From Rudanella sp031411995 (GTDB lineage: Bacteria > Bacteroidota > Bacteroidia > Cytophagales > Spirosomataceae), in NCBI GenBank assembly GCA_031411995.1, contig JANOCD010000025.1, forward strand, positions 1-64,000: a stretch of DNA of 64,000 bases, given 5' to 3'. Of the stretch, positions 15,492 through 23,391 are shown piece after piece. The notes beneath the pieces are model-generated. The model ran no database searches. It was not told where the DNA came from and worked only from the letters and a program-made list of their open reading frames with translations. The position numbers and the translations under genes are program-made. How positions within the stretch are numbered: the stretch's first letter is position 1; each line of letters begins with the position of its first letter.

Positions 15492-16817
15492 TTACCCTTG
15501 CTTGCGCTTGGTGGTGGCAATTTGGGTGATGGAGGCCACTAGCCGATCCAGATCAGCCAGCGAGGTATAGACGTGGGGCGTAACCCGAACGCAACTAATG
15601 TTTTCCCAAACGGTGGGCGAGGTGTTGATTTTGGCCTTCGCAAACAACTGACCCTCCAACTCCTGGATGGTCATGCCGTCGATGCTGACCCCGCAAATGC
15701 CGCACGAATACGCAGCTTTGAGCGAGGTATGCAGTTTCACGCCCGGCAATTTCTGCACCTGTTCGGCCCAATAGTTTTTGAGGTAGCGAATCCGTTCTTC
15801 CTTACGTTTAGTGCCAATGGCGTTGTGGAAATTAATGGCCTCGCCAATGCCCTGTTCAATCGGAAAACTCCGCGTTCCGATGGTTTCAAACTTACGAATG
15901 TCGTCGCTCAGGGGTTTGCTGTTGCACATAAGCGGCCAGATTTTAGCGATTTTCTCCCGCTTAATCCACAGCATACCCGTGCCAACCGGGGCCGACAGAA
16001 ACTTGTGCAAACTGGTTCCGAAATAATCACACCCCAGATCAGACACCTTGAAATCGAGCAGACCGAATGAATGCGCCCCGTCCACCAACACTTCGATGCC
16101 CCGTTTCTGAGCCATCTGGCAAATTTTCCGAACGGGCATAATCTGCCCCATCCAGTTGATCACGTGCGTTACGTGAATAACTTTTGTTTTGGGCGTAATC
16201 GCCTTTTCATACTCCCGAACAATGACTTCATCGTCCTCAATCGGGAAGGTGAAATTCAGTTGTTTATACACAACGCCCTCACGTTGTGCCCGTTGTCGCC
16301 AGGCCTGCACCACATTTGGATAGTCCTGCAAGGTGCCAATCACTTCATCACCGCGCTGTAGGTCAAGGCCATAGATCACGGTCAGCAGGGCTTCGGTGGC
16401 ATTGCGGTTAATGGCAATTTCGTCGGGCGAAGTTCCTGCGAGCAGGGCGAGTTTTTCGCGGACTGCCTCGCGACCTTGATCCAGCAACCGCCACATATAA
16501 TAGGACGGTCCCTGGTTAATCATCGCGTTGTAGCGCTCGAGAGCCTGCTGCACTACGAGGGGCGCGGGCGAAACACCACCATTGTTCAGAATCAGGATGT
16601 TCGACGACGAAGCCGGATATGCCTGCTGAATCAGGTGCCAATAGTCTTCGTCGGTGGCGGCCTGTTCCGGGGACAAGGGGGTAACACGGGCAGTGGCATC
16701 GGCCCAATCGGCGGCATGGGCCTGGGCAAACAAGCTATTAGCGGAGAAGGCTCCCCCGGCCAAAGCCACTTTCTGAATAAATGATCGTCGGTTGTGGGTG
16801 GTAGCGTGTTCCGTCAT
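15492..16817 (-). CDS. Aminotransferase class V-fold PLP-dependent enzyme, exported
   Basis: A 441-residue PLP enzyme of the class V (cysteine desulfurase/isopenicillin N epimerase) fold. The PLP lysine is in DYFGTSLHKFLSAPVGTGML; the cofactor Asp/His precede it in VLVDGAHSFGLLD; EIAINRNATEALLTVIYGL is the phosphate-side strand. The N-terminus RRSFIQKVALAGGAFSANSLFAQA is a twin-arginine-type signal, so it may be secreted folded with cofactor. Similar exported members accompany Gfo/Idh/MocA enzymes in Cytophagales; the reaction is not known. Start at 16817 is 25 bases after the DUF4230 gene, so the two are probably cotranscribed. Confidence 0.9.
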   Translation of the reverse strand: MTEHATTHNRRSFIQKVALAGGAFSANSLFAQAHAADWADATARVTPLSPEQAATDEDYWHLIQQAYPASSSNILILNNGGVSPAPLVVQQALERYNAMINQGPSYYMWRLLDQGREAVREKLALLAGTSPDEIAINRNATEALLTVIYGLDLQRGDEVIGTLQDYPNVVQAWRQRAQREGVVYKQLNFTFPIEDDEVIVREYEKAITPKTKVIHVTHVINWMGQIMPVRKICQMAQKRGIEVLVDGAHSFGLLDFKVSDLGCDYFGTSLHKFLSAPVGTGMLWIKREKIAKIWPLMCNSKPLSDDIRKFETIGTRSFPIEQGIGEAINFHNAIGTKRKEERIRYLKNYWAEQVQKLPGVKLHTSLKAAYSCGICGVSIDGMTIQELEGQLFAKAKINTSPTVWENISCVRVTPHVYTSLADLDRLVASITQIATTKRKQG

Positions 16818-16841
16818 GATATGTAGGGATAGAATCAGCCC

Positions 16842-17414
16842 TCAATATCGGAATTTTACCGGCTTGCCCGCCACTTTTTCGAGTATAGGCCGCAAAATTC
16901 GGTCGGCGTTCTGGCGGGTTTGTTCCAGAATGCCGCTGTTGAGAGCCGATTGTCGGATCTGTTCCTCGGCCTGTGTATAGGCTCCACTCACCAACTCTGA
17001 CTCGTCCATGAAGCCGAACTGGGTGTCATAAACCCTTGATTGCTTGTGGTTTATTTTCCAGCCGCAGAGTTCGGGTTGGGGGAGTTTTACCACAATGGTA
17101 TCGCCTGTTTGCACATCTTTGGCTGTCAGGTGCGTGAGGTCGATGCAGCCGGTAGCTTCGCCCTGCACAATCAGCACGGCGCGGGCATTGGGTAAAATAG
17201 CGCGGGGCTGGTTGTATTCTACAATGTCTTTGAACGTGTAACGCACCAGTTCCAGTTTGCCCAGAGCCGTCACTTCTCTTAAAACCAGTTGTTGCGTTGC
17301 CTGACTCCCCTGCGTAAATCGTGAAAACAAGGGCCATTGACGCAGGTATTCCCAGAGCGTGAGAAGGCCGATGATGAGTAATGCCAAAAAGAGAAAGCGA
17401 GTTATTGAGCGCAT
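16842..17414 (-). CDS. DUF4230 domain membrane-anchored protein
   Basis: A 190-residue protein with one N-terminal membrane helix (SITRFLFLALLIIGLLTLWEY) and a DUF4230 domain (VRYTFKDIVEYNQPRAILPNARAVLIVQGEATGCIDL ... IVVKLPQPELCGW ... VYDTQFGF). The domain is widespread and has no known activity. ATG 17414 is chosen because a TTG at 17435 lies in the terminator of hemA. A hairpin separates it from hemA, so it probably has its own promoter, which I could not find. It leads the series into the aminotransferase-fold gene. Confidence 0.85.
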   Translation of the reverse strand: MRSITRFLFLALLIIGLLTLWEYLRQWPLFSRFTQGSQATQQLVLREVTALGKLELVRYTFKDIVEYNQPRAILPNARAVLIVQGEATGCIDLTHLTAKDVQTGDTIVVKLPQPELCGWKINHKQSRVYDTQFGFMDESELVSGAYTQAEEQIRQSALNSGILEQTRQNADRILRPILEKVAGKPVKFRY

Positions 17415-17421
17415 ACAGAAA

Positions 17422-17455
17422 AACAAAAACCCCAAACTATCTAAAGTTCGGGGTT
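17422..17455 (-). terminator. hemA terminator
   Basis: On the minus strand AACCCCGAACT (17455-17445) pairs with AGTTTGGGGTT (17438-17428) with one G-T pair, then TTTGTTT. It lies 23 bases after the hemA stop. Confidence 0.82.
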
Positions 17456-17478
17456 ATCTATGAATATCTACCCAAAAA

Positions 17479-18759
17479 TCAATGGCTTTGGGGGTTCTCA
17501 GCGGATTGTTGCTCTAAATTGAAAAGATCATTTAACACGTCGATTAGCGTTTCAGCTTCACCGCGTTTGCAGGCGGCTTTAAGCTGTAAGACGGGCAACT
17601 TGATGATTTTCTGCATGATGCCCCGCGTGATCTTGTCAATCTTCTCTGATTCTTCGGGCGACATACTCTTCATGTATCGGCCAATTTCCTCACGCCGAAT
17701 CTGCTCCAGGGCGTTCTTCAACTTATTGATGGTGGGTGAAACCATCATTTCCTTCGACCAGTCACCAAATTCCAGAACCGATTGGTTCACGATGGCTTCT
17801 ACCTGCGGAATAGAGGCAACCCGGCGGGTCAGGGCTTCGTCGGCACGATTGCGGATGTGGTCGATGTTGTAGAGCAAAACCCCCGGAATCTGCTCGACAG
17901 CAGCATCCACTGAGCGCGGCACCGACAAATCGATGAAGTACTTATACGTCAGCACCGAAATGCCGTTCAGCAACTCAGGCGTGAACAGCGGTTGGTCGCG
18001 CTGCACCGACGAAATAATCACATCGGCCCGTTGAAGTTCGGTAGTTAGTTGATCGAAGTCGGCCAACTGAAACCCGTATTGCGTGGCTAATGAATCGGCT
18101 TTGGCGCGGGTACGGTTGCAGAGGGTAATATTTTTGAAATCGCGGTCAGCCAGGTTTTTGCACACATCGGTGCCAATTTCGCCGAGGCCAACCACCAGAA
18201 TTCGGGGTTGGGTTTGGTGACCCACCAGTTCGTCGATCAGGTCAACGGCGGCATAGGAAACCGAAGCGGCCCCATCGCGGAATGCCGTTTCCTGGGCAAC
18301 ACGCTTGTTAGTAAAGAAAATGGTGTGCATCAGCCGGTGCAAAAATGGCCCGGCCATATCCAAATCCGCCGACCATTGGTAGGCATGTTTCACCTGATTC
18401 GGAATCTGCATATCGCCAATCACCTGCGAGTGCAGGCCCACGCACACCTCGAACAGGTGATGCACGGCGGCTGAGTGATCGGCAAAGAACTGAAAATAAG
18501 GCAGATAGTCTTCTGTAGTGGTCAGTCCTTTTTCAATCAGGAGCAATTGCGCAATCTCACGGTTCAGGTCTTGCCCAAACGTGTAATAGACCTCAGTGCG
18601 GTTGCAGGTCGAGACAACAAGTAGTTCCGTTAAACCAAAAAAGTCGCGCAGGCGAAGCATAAGCCGCTTGGCTTCTTCTTCGTTGAGTGCAATTAGTTCA
18701 CGAACCGCTAACGGGGCGGTTTTATGAGACAGGCTAATTGATTTGAAATTATCTAACAT
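17479..18759 (-). CDS. hemA: Glutamyl-tRNA reductase
   Basis: A 426-residue enzyme reducing glutamyl-tRNA(Glu) to glutamate-1-semialdehyde, the first step of C5 tetrapyrrole synthesis, in the cytosol. The catalytic cysteine is Cys52 in LLVVSTCNRTEVYY. SQVIGDMQIPNQVKHAY is the substrate loop; the NADPH domain has ILVVGLGEIGTDVCKNL; the C-terminal dimerisation helix follows (NKLKNALEQIRREEIGRYMK). Length is normal. It supplies heme for proteins such as the cytochrome at 7326-10154. A promoter candidate lies at 18782-18815 and a terminator follows the gene; no other hem gene is adjacent. Confidence 0.97.
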   Translation of the reverse strand: MLDNFKSISLSHKTAPLAVRELIALNEEEAKRLMLRLRDFFGLTELLVVSTCNRTEVYYTFGQDLNREIAQLLLIEKGLTTTEDYLPYFQFFADHSAAVHHLFEVCVGLHSQVIGDMQIPNQVKHAYQWSADLDMAGPFLHRLMHTIFFTNKRVAQETAFRDGAASVSYAAVDLIDELVGHQTQPRILVVGLGEIGTDVCKNLADRDFKNITLCNRTRAKADSLATQYGFQLADFDQLTTELQRADVIISSVQRDQPLFTPELLNGISVLTYKYFIDLSVPRSVDAAVEQIPGVLLYNIDHIRNRADEALTRRVASIPQVEAIVNQSVLEFGDWSKEMMVSPTINKLKNALEQIRREEIGRYMKSMSPEESEKIDKITRGIMQKIIKLPVLQLKAACKRGEAETLIDVLNDLFNLEQQSAENPQSH

Positions 18760-18781
18760 ACCTCTGGGTCACTTCACTCTA

Positions 18782-18815
18782 CAAAATTACACTACGATTG
18801 CTACCCGATGAACAA
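18782..18815 (-). promoter_or_regulatory. Candidate hemA promoter
   Basis: Minus strand: TTG (18815-18813), 23 bases, then TAATTTTG (18789-18782), an exact TAnnTTTG match at the upper limit of normal spacing. Predicted start of transcription is about 16 bases before the ATG at 18759, a short leader. Confidence 0.45.
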
Positions 18816-19001
18816 GTTGTTCCATCTGACTTGTTATTTAGAATTTATATAAACAAGTCGTCGTTTTCCCGCCTTTATCCTATTCTAACAGAACAATAGC
18901 AGACTGCTCGACGTTCGTTTTGAATAGGAAGCGGATAATAATCTGCTTTCCAGATAGTAGTCGTGAAAACCGTGTAAAAGTAAACGGCTCTGGTTCGATA
19001 A

Positions 19002-19034
19002 TTGACCATCTTTCCCCTGAACGTGCTAAACTTG
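19002..19034 (+). promoter_or_regulatory. Candidate histidine kinase promoter
   Basis: TTG (19002-19004), 22 bases, then TAAACTTG (19027-19034), one mismatch from TAnnTTTG. It supports the ATG at 19080 as true start, since the longer TTG start at 19002 would overlap the promoter itself. Confidence 0.42.
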
Positions 19035-19079
19035 GGGGCTGAATCGTTGATAATAGCCGATGAAGCGCAAATCGCATCC

Positions 19080-20270
19080 ATGCTCAAGTCATTCGATATC
19101 TACAGTCAGAATAATGTATTGAAAATTATTGTCGCCCTAAACCTACTGTTAGTGGGGTCGGGTGCACTGATTTTCATGAACCGAATTATTGCGAAACTGG
19201 AAACCCGCGAGGAGCAATACGTTCAACTTTATGCTAAAGCCCTCGGCTATGTTCAGACAGCCGATATCAATACCGATGTTAATTTCATTGTGCAGGAAGT
19301 GCTGGAAGCGAACAAAAACATTCCGGCCATTTACATCAATCAAAACAACCAACCCGCCGGTCGACTGAACATCGAATTTCCGGAAGGGCTAACATCTCAG
19401 GAACAACAACAATATCTGCGGCAACAAGTGGTGGAGATGCGCAAAAACCATCAGCCCATTCGTGTTGATCTGCGAAACGGAGATTTTGGGCTGGTGTATT
19501 ACAACAACTCCACGCTTCTGCGGCAACTCAGTTATTTTCCGTTCGCCCTGTTTCTGATTTTGACGGCCCTAGGTTTTCTCGCTTACCTCTCGTTTAGTTC
19601 GTCGCGCAGGGCCGAGCAAAACCGGGTTTGGGTGGGTTTGGCCAAAGAAACGGCGCACCAGTTGGGAACCCCCCTGTCGTCGCTCATGGCCTGGGTGGAG
19701 TATATGAGGTCGATGCCCGAACAATACGACGAAAGCATAACCGAGGAAATCGAGAAAGATGTGGAGCGGCTGAACACCATCACGGGGCGTTTCTCCAGCA
19801 TCGGCTCCATCCCGACCCTGAAAGAAGAAAATCTGGGCGAGGTTGTCAAGCAGTTTACCGATTATCTCGCCCGGCGAATCTCTACTAAAGTCAAAATGAC
19901 CGTAGAGAGCAACTTGCCGCCCACCCAAATGGTGCGCATCAACCGATTGCTGTTTGAGTGGGTAATCGAAAACGTCTGCAAAAACGCGGTAGATGCCATG
20001 GCCGGAGTAGGCGAACTCCGGCTCCGAATGATGCCCCTCAACAACGACGAAGTAGCCATCGACATCACTGACACCGGCAAGGGCATTTCCAAAGCCAATA
20101 TGCAAAAAGTGTTCGCACCGGGTTTCAGCACCAAAAAGCGCGGCTGGGGCCTCGGTCTCACGCTAGCCAAACGCATTGTGGAAGAATACCACAATGGGCG
20201 GCTCTTTGTGAAAAGCTCCGAAGTGGGCAAGGGAACTACATTCAGGATTGTACTGAATAAGGAAACGTAA
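19080..20270 (+). CDS. Sensor histidine kinase
   Basis: A 396-residue membrane kinase. TM1 about 13-33 (VLKIIVALNLLLVGSGALIF), a sensing segment of about 120 residues without a recognised domain, TM2 about 155-180 (LSYFPFALFLILTALGFLAYLSF), then HisKA with phosphoacceptor His193 in KETAHQLGTPLSSLMAW and a HATPase domain (WVIENVCKNAVDAMAG, DTGKGISKANMQKVFAPGFSTKKRGWGLGLTLAKRIV). No HAMP domain is evident between TM2 and HisKA. The NtrC-like regulator at 21969-23120 is close by but on the other strand; pairing is possible but not shown. Start chosen from the promoter position and the first ATG. Confidence 0.92.
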   Translation: MLKSFDIYSQNNVLKIIVALNLLLVGSGALIFMNRIIAKLETREEQYVQLYAKALGYVQTADINTDVNFIVQEVLEANKNIPAIYINQNNQPAGRLNIEFPEGLTSQEQQQYLRQQVVEMRKNHQPIRVDLRNGDFGLVYYNNSTLLRQLSYFPFALFLILTALGFLAYLSFSSSRRAEQNRVWVGLAKETAHQLGTPLSSLMAWVEYMRSMPEQYDESITEEIEKDVERLNTITGRFSSIGSIPTLKEENLGEVVKQFTDYLARRISTKVKMTVESNLPPTQMVRINRLLFEWVIENVCKNAVDAMAGVGELRLRMMPLNNDEVAIDITDTGKGISKANMQKVFAPGFSTKKRGWGLGLTLAKRIVEEYHNGRLFVKSSEVGKGTTFRIVLNKET

Positions 20271-20275
20271 GAAGC

Positions 20276-20827
20276 CTACTGGCCAAAAAGAGGCACATGT
20301 ACCGTGTCAGTCTCGATCATATTGCTTTCAAGTAGATTACGGTCCCTAATTTTGATCTGAAATTTCACGGGAGTAATCTTGGCGGTGCGGCTGTAATAGA
20401 AAATCTGCCGAAACTCGAGCTTTCCTTCAATAGCCCCTTTGGTGCCTTCTTTGGTTAAGCGGGGAAAAACCAGTTGCCTGTTTTCAGGTAGATTCAATTC
20501 TTCGTACTTGTTGTTGACCAGTTTAAACACTTTAATCTGGTAGTTTCCCCATTCCTTAAACATGGCATTATAGGCTGCCGAGTCGGCCTTGTTACGGGGC
20601 GAGTTCACGCCGAGGTCGCCATTGCCATCGGTGAAATCAAGGGCGATTATAACAGAATCACGCTCCCCACCACCCACCCCCACTCTTGCAGGCAGTTTGC
20701 GGAAGATATTGAGACCCGAGAATGAAATTTTGGGGGTATCGTCAAAATCGGGTTCGTTCCAGCAGGAGGAGAGGAGCAGCGTGAGGCCGAACAGAAGAAT
20801 TACCGGGTGAATTAGTTGCCGTTGCAT
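20276..20827 (-). CDS. Lipoprotein, unknown function
   Basis: A 183-residue lipoprotein from the ATG at 20827 (QRQLIHPVILLFGLTLLLSSC, lipobox LSSC). The mature part contains DFTDGNGDLGVN, a short Asp/Gly loop like those of calcium-binding repeats, and beta-rich sequence ending DTVHVPLFGQ. No family name can be given; similar short lipoproteins occur widely in Cytophagales. It converges with the kinase gene, with only 5 bases between stops, and is divergent from the LuxE-like gene. Confidence 0.72.
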   Translation of the reverse strand: MQRQLIHPVILLFGLTLLLSSCWNEPDFDDTPKISFSGLNIFRKLPARVGVGGGERDSVIIALDFTDGNGDLGVNSPRNKADSAAYNAMFKEWGNYQIKVFKLVNNKYEELNLPENRQLVFPRLTKEGTKGAIEGKLEFRQIFYYSRTAKITPVKFQIKIRDRNLLESNMIETDTVHVPLFGQ

Positions 20828-20866
20828 GGTGTTGTAATCGTGACGTACTATACCTGTTTTTTTCGT

Positions 20867-21937
20867 TTGCAAAGTTTTCTGACCCATTTTTCGCCCGAAG
20901 CAGCCAATCAGCGCAACGCCCTTAGGCAACAAATTTTGTCTGTCGATGCCGAGAAATTCGAGGCTCTGGCATTGGCCGTTTTTCGGTATCAGGCAATCTA
21001 CAATTCCACTTATCGGGCTTATTTAAATGCACTTCGGGTGGAACCGGAGTCAATTGGGCAATTGAATAAAGTGCCGTTTATGCCCATTGGGTTTTTCAAG
21101 CAGCACCAGATCATATCGGCCAGTAAAATAACAACAGAAGCCATTGACCGGGCTGTTTGTTTTTCCAGTAGTGGTACAACCGGCGAAACTACCAGCCACC
21201 ATTACCTGTTCGATACTGACCTCTACAAGGCTGTCAGTCAGCAAATTTTTGAGGAGACCTACGGCCCCCTGACCGACTTCCACATTCTGGCCCTGCTGCC
21301 ATCGTATCTTGAACGAAATAACTCGTCACTCGTGTATATGGTTCAGGAGTTTGTGGCGCAAACCAAATCCCACAGTTCTGGTTTTTACCTGCACAACACC
21401 ACCGAGCTAACCCAACAGATCAAATACCTGCTGGCTACCTCTTCGCGAAAAATTCTGTTGATTGGGGTAACTTTCGCCCTTCTCGACTGGGCAGAGTCTA
21501 CGTCCGGCCTCTCGTTTATTGGCGAAAGCAAGCGGGTAATCGTGATGGAAACGGGTGGCATGAAAGGCCGTCGGCGTGAACTACTCCGCGAAGAAGTTCA
21601 CGAAACATTGGTTAACCGATTGGGTGTTACCGGTATCCATTCTGAATATGGCATGACCGAACTGCTCTCTCAGGGCTACTCAACGGGCGAAGGGCTTTTC
21701 CGTCCCGGAGCCACCATGCGGGTCCTGGTCCGCGACATCAACGACCCGTTCTACGTTTTTCCGTTAGATTATGCCCGTACCGGCGGCATCAACGTGGTTG
21801 ATTTGGGGAATCTGGACTCCTGCAGTTTTATCGAAACGGGTGATCTGGGGCAGTATGGCCCTGAACCCGGCACCTTTCGGGTTATGGGCCGGTTCGATAA
21901 TTCGGATGTGCGGGGATGTAATTTGATGATAATGTAG
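20867..21937 (+). CDS. LuxE-like acyl-protein synthetase/AMP-binding protein
   Basis: A protein of about 356 residues of the LuxE family (related to AMP-forming acyl-adenylating enzymes). The ATP loop is CFSSSGTTGETTSHHY; later motifs include VIVMETGGMKGRRRELLR, IHSEYGMTELLSQGYS and SFIETGDLGQYG. Members activate a carboxylate as acyl-AMP; here the acyl group is unknown and no lux genes are near. There is no upstream ATG: candidates are TTG 20816, GTG 20840 and TTG 20867. I take 20867 as the one not overlapping the divergent lipoprotein; this is uncertain. The C-terminal residues LMIM and the stop lie inside a perfect palindrome shared with the convergent gene. Confidence 0.85.
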   Translation: MQSFLTHFSPEAANQRNALRQQILSVDAEKFEALALAVFRYQAIYNSTYRAYLNALRVEPESIGQLNKVPFMPIGFFKQHQIISASKITTEAIDRAVCFSSSGTTGETTSHHYLFDTDLYKAVSQQIFEETYGPLTDFHILALLPSYLERNNSSLVYMVQEFVAQTKSHSSGFYLHNTTELTQQIKYLLATSSRKILLIGVTFALLDWAESTSGLSFIGESKRVIVMETGGMKGRRRELLREEVHETLVNRLGVTGIHSEYGMTELLSQGYSTGEGLFRPGATMRVLVRDINDPFYVFPLDYARTGGINVVDLGNLDSCSFIETGDLGQYGPEPGTFRVMGRFDNSDVRGCNLMIM

Positions 21938-21971
21938 AGACGCAAAATTTTGCGTCTCTACATTATCATCA
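21924..21971. repeat. 48-bp perfect palindrome spanning two convergent stop codons
   Basis: 24-bp arms (21924-21947 and 21948-21971) with no loop and no mismatch; core GTAGAGACGCAAAATTTTGCGTCTCTAC. The TAG of the LuxE-like gene (21935-21937) and the TGA of the NtrC-like gene (21969-21971) are both inside. It should work as a bidirectional terminator and looks like a mobile REP/MITE-like unit of the TAGAGACGC type. Confidence 0.93.
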
Positions 21972-23120
21972 GGCATAAACAGCCACATCATCACCCGTGA
22001 TGGTGTCACCACACATAATCACAAGGCGTTCGATCACGTTGCGAAGTTCGCGTACGTTACCCGTCCAGGGCAGCGATTGCAGGTGTTGAAGCGCGTCCCC
22101 GCTGAGTTCTTTAACGGGAGCACCGTATTCGGCGGCAATGTCCTGAAGAAACTTATCAGCAAGCAGACCAATATCTTCTTTACGCTCTGAGAGGGGCGGC
22201 ACGTGAATCACAATCACACTCAGGCGGTGAAACAAGTCTTCGCGGAAGTTTCCTTCGGCAATTTCCCGGCGCAGGTCTTTGTTGGTGGCGGCAATCACGC
22301 GCACATTCACACGAATTTCCTTATCGCCCCCCACGCGGGTAATTTTGCTCTCCTGCAAGGCCCGCAGCACTTTGGCTTGTGCCGAAAGGCTCATGTCGCC
22401 AATTTCGTCGAGGAACAGCGTACCTCCGTCGGCCTGTTCAAACTTGCCCACACGCTTGGCCATTGCCCCGGTGAATGAGCCTTTTTCGTGGCCAAACAAC
22501 TCGCTTTCAATCAGTTCACCAGGAATAGCCGCACAGTTCACTTCCACCAGCGGCATGTTGGCTCGGTTGCCTTTTTCATGAATCTGCTTGGCCACCATCT
22601 CCTTACCCGAACCATTGGCTCCCGTCACCAGAACGCGGGCTTCCGTAGCCGACACACGATTAATGGTTTCCTTTACTTTCTGAATAGCCATTGACTCGCC
22701 AACAATCTCGTTGAGTTTGTAGATGCGCTTGCGGAGGGTTTTGGTCTCCTGCGCCATCTTCGACCGTTCGAGGGCGTTGCGCACCGTCACGAGCAGTCGG
22801 TTCAAATCGGGTGGCTTGGTAATAAAGTCAAAGGCCCCTCGCTTGGTGGCTTCAACTGCGTTCTCCACATTGCCAAAAGCCGATACCATCACAAACTGAG
22901 TGCCCCGACCAGCCTCACCCGCTTTCAGCAGCAATTCGAGGCCATCCATTTTGGGCATTTTAATATCGCACAGAGCCACGTCGTAGTTCGACTTGATGAT
23001 CATATCAAGCCCTTCTTCGCCGTCTTTTGCTTCATCTACTTCGTACCCTTCATATTCGAGAATGTCGCGTAGCGCGTCACGGATGCTCTTTTCGTCATCA
23101 ACAATGATGAGTTTGGCCAT
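21969..23120 (-). CDS. Sigma-54 activator response regulator, NtrC-like, without HTH
   Basis: A 383-residue NtrC-family protein. Receiver domain 1-120 with acceptor Asp52 (DVALCDIKMPKMDG) and acidic pocket VDDEKS. AAA+ domain about 140-370 with Walker A GANGSGKEM, the sigma-54 contact loop EKGSFTGA, Walker B GGTLFLDEIGDM and the arginine finger region ATNKDLRREI. The protein ends at NVIERLVIMCGDTITGDDVAVYA, without the Fis-type HTH that normally follows, so it may act from solution or through another factor. Its stop codon lies in the 48-bp palindrome. A promoter candidate lies at 23173-23204. Partner kinase may be the one at 19080-20270. Confidence 0.92.
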   Translation of the reverse strand: MAKLIIVDDEKSIRDALRDILEYEGYEVDEAKDGEEGLDMIIKSNYDVALCDIKMPKMDGLELLLKAGEAGRGTQFVMVSAFGNVENAVEATKRGAFDFITKPPDLNRLLVTVRNALERSKMAQETKTLRKRIYKLNEIVGESMAIQKVKETINRVSATEARVLVTGANGSGKEMVAKQIHEKGNRANMPLVEVNCAAIPGELIESELFGHEKGSFTGAMAKRVGKFEQADGGTLFLDEIGDMSLSAQAKVLRALQESKITRVGGDKEIRVNVRVIAATNKDLRREIAEGNFREDLFHRLSVIVIHVPPLSERKEDIGLLADKFLQDIAAEYGAPVKELSGDALQHLQSLPWTGNVRELRNVIERLVIMCGDTITGDDVAVYA

Positions 23121-23172
23121 AATAAGAGTATAAAAAAGGCTGCTGTTGTGTCAGAGTCAATAGGAAAACGGA

Positions 23173-23204
23173 CGAATGTAAGCCAAAACCGCATCAGTTT
23201 GCAA
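23173..23204 (-). promoter_or_regulatory. Candidate promoter of the NtrC-like gene
   Basis: Minus strand: TTG (23204-23202), 21 bases, TACATTCG (23180-23173), one mismatch from TAnnTTTG. The remainder of 23121-23391 has no gene; it also holds the unlocated promoter of the SusC gene on the other strand. Confidence 0.3.
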
Positions 23205-23391
23205 ATAGAGCCGGTTTTTTCAGCCAAATTCATGTAAAAAAAGCTAGTTCATAAGGATAGTATGGATCTCTTAAAAAAGACGGAAAATGGCAAAAAATTC
23301 AGTAGATAACACAAAAACAGCAGTTTTCAGTCATAACGGCTTAACTTAGCTGTGGACAGAATTACTTAATCCATTTAACACCCTCGTTCCG

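Larger units (their letters stand above)
18760..19079. other. Intergenic region between divergent hemA and histidine kinase
   Basis: About 320 bases with no gene. It holds a promoter candidate on each strand (18782-18815 minus, 19002-19034 plus). No tRNA cloverleaf or riboswitch-like fold was recognised. A weak inverted repeat (ACAAGT ... ACTTGT, 18812-18833) lies upstream of the hemA promoter candidate and could be an operator, but this is only a pattern. Confidence 0.5.

Noticed and set aside
15573..16070. Open frame of 165 codons opposite the aminotransferase-fold gene
   Set aside because: Antisense shadow; the minus strand encodes complete PLP-enzyme motifs.
18760..19001. Possible tRNA or riboswitch upstream of hemA
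   Set aside because: No cloverleaf with TTCGAATC-type T-loop or known aptamer core; only promoter-like boxes and weak repeats.
20816..20866. Upstream TTG starts for the LuxE-like gene
   Set aside because: They would overlap the divergent lipoprotein start and add residues that look like translated promoter DNA (TYYTCFF); kept only as alternatives.
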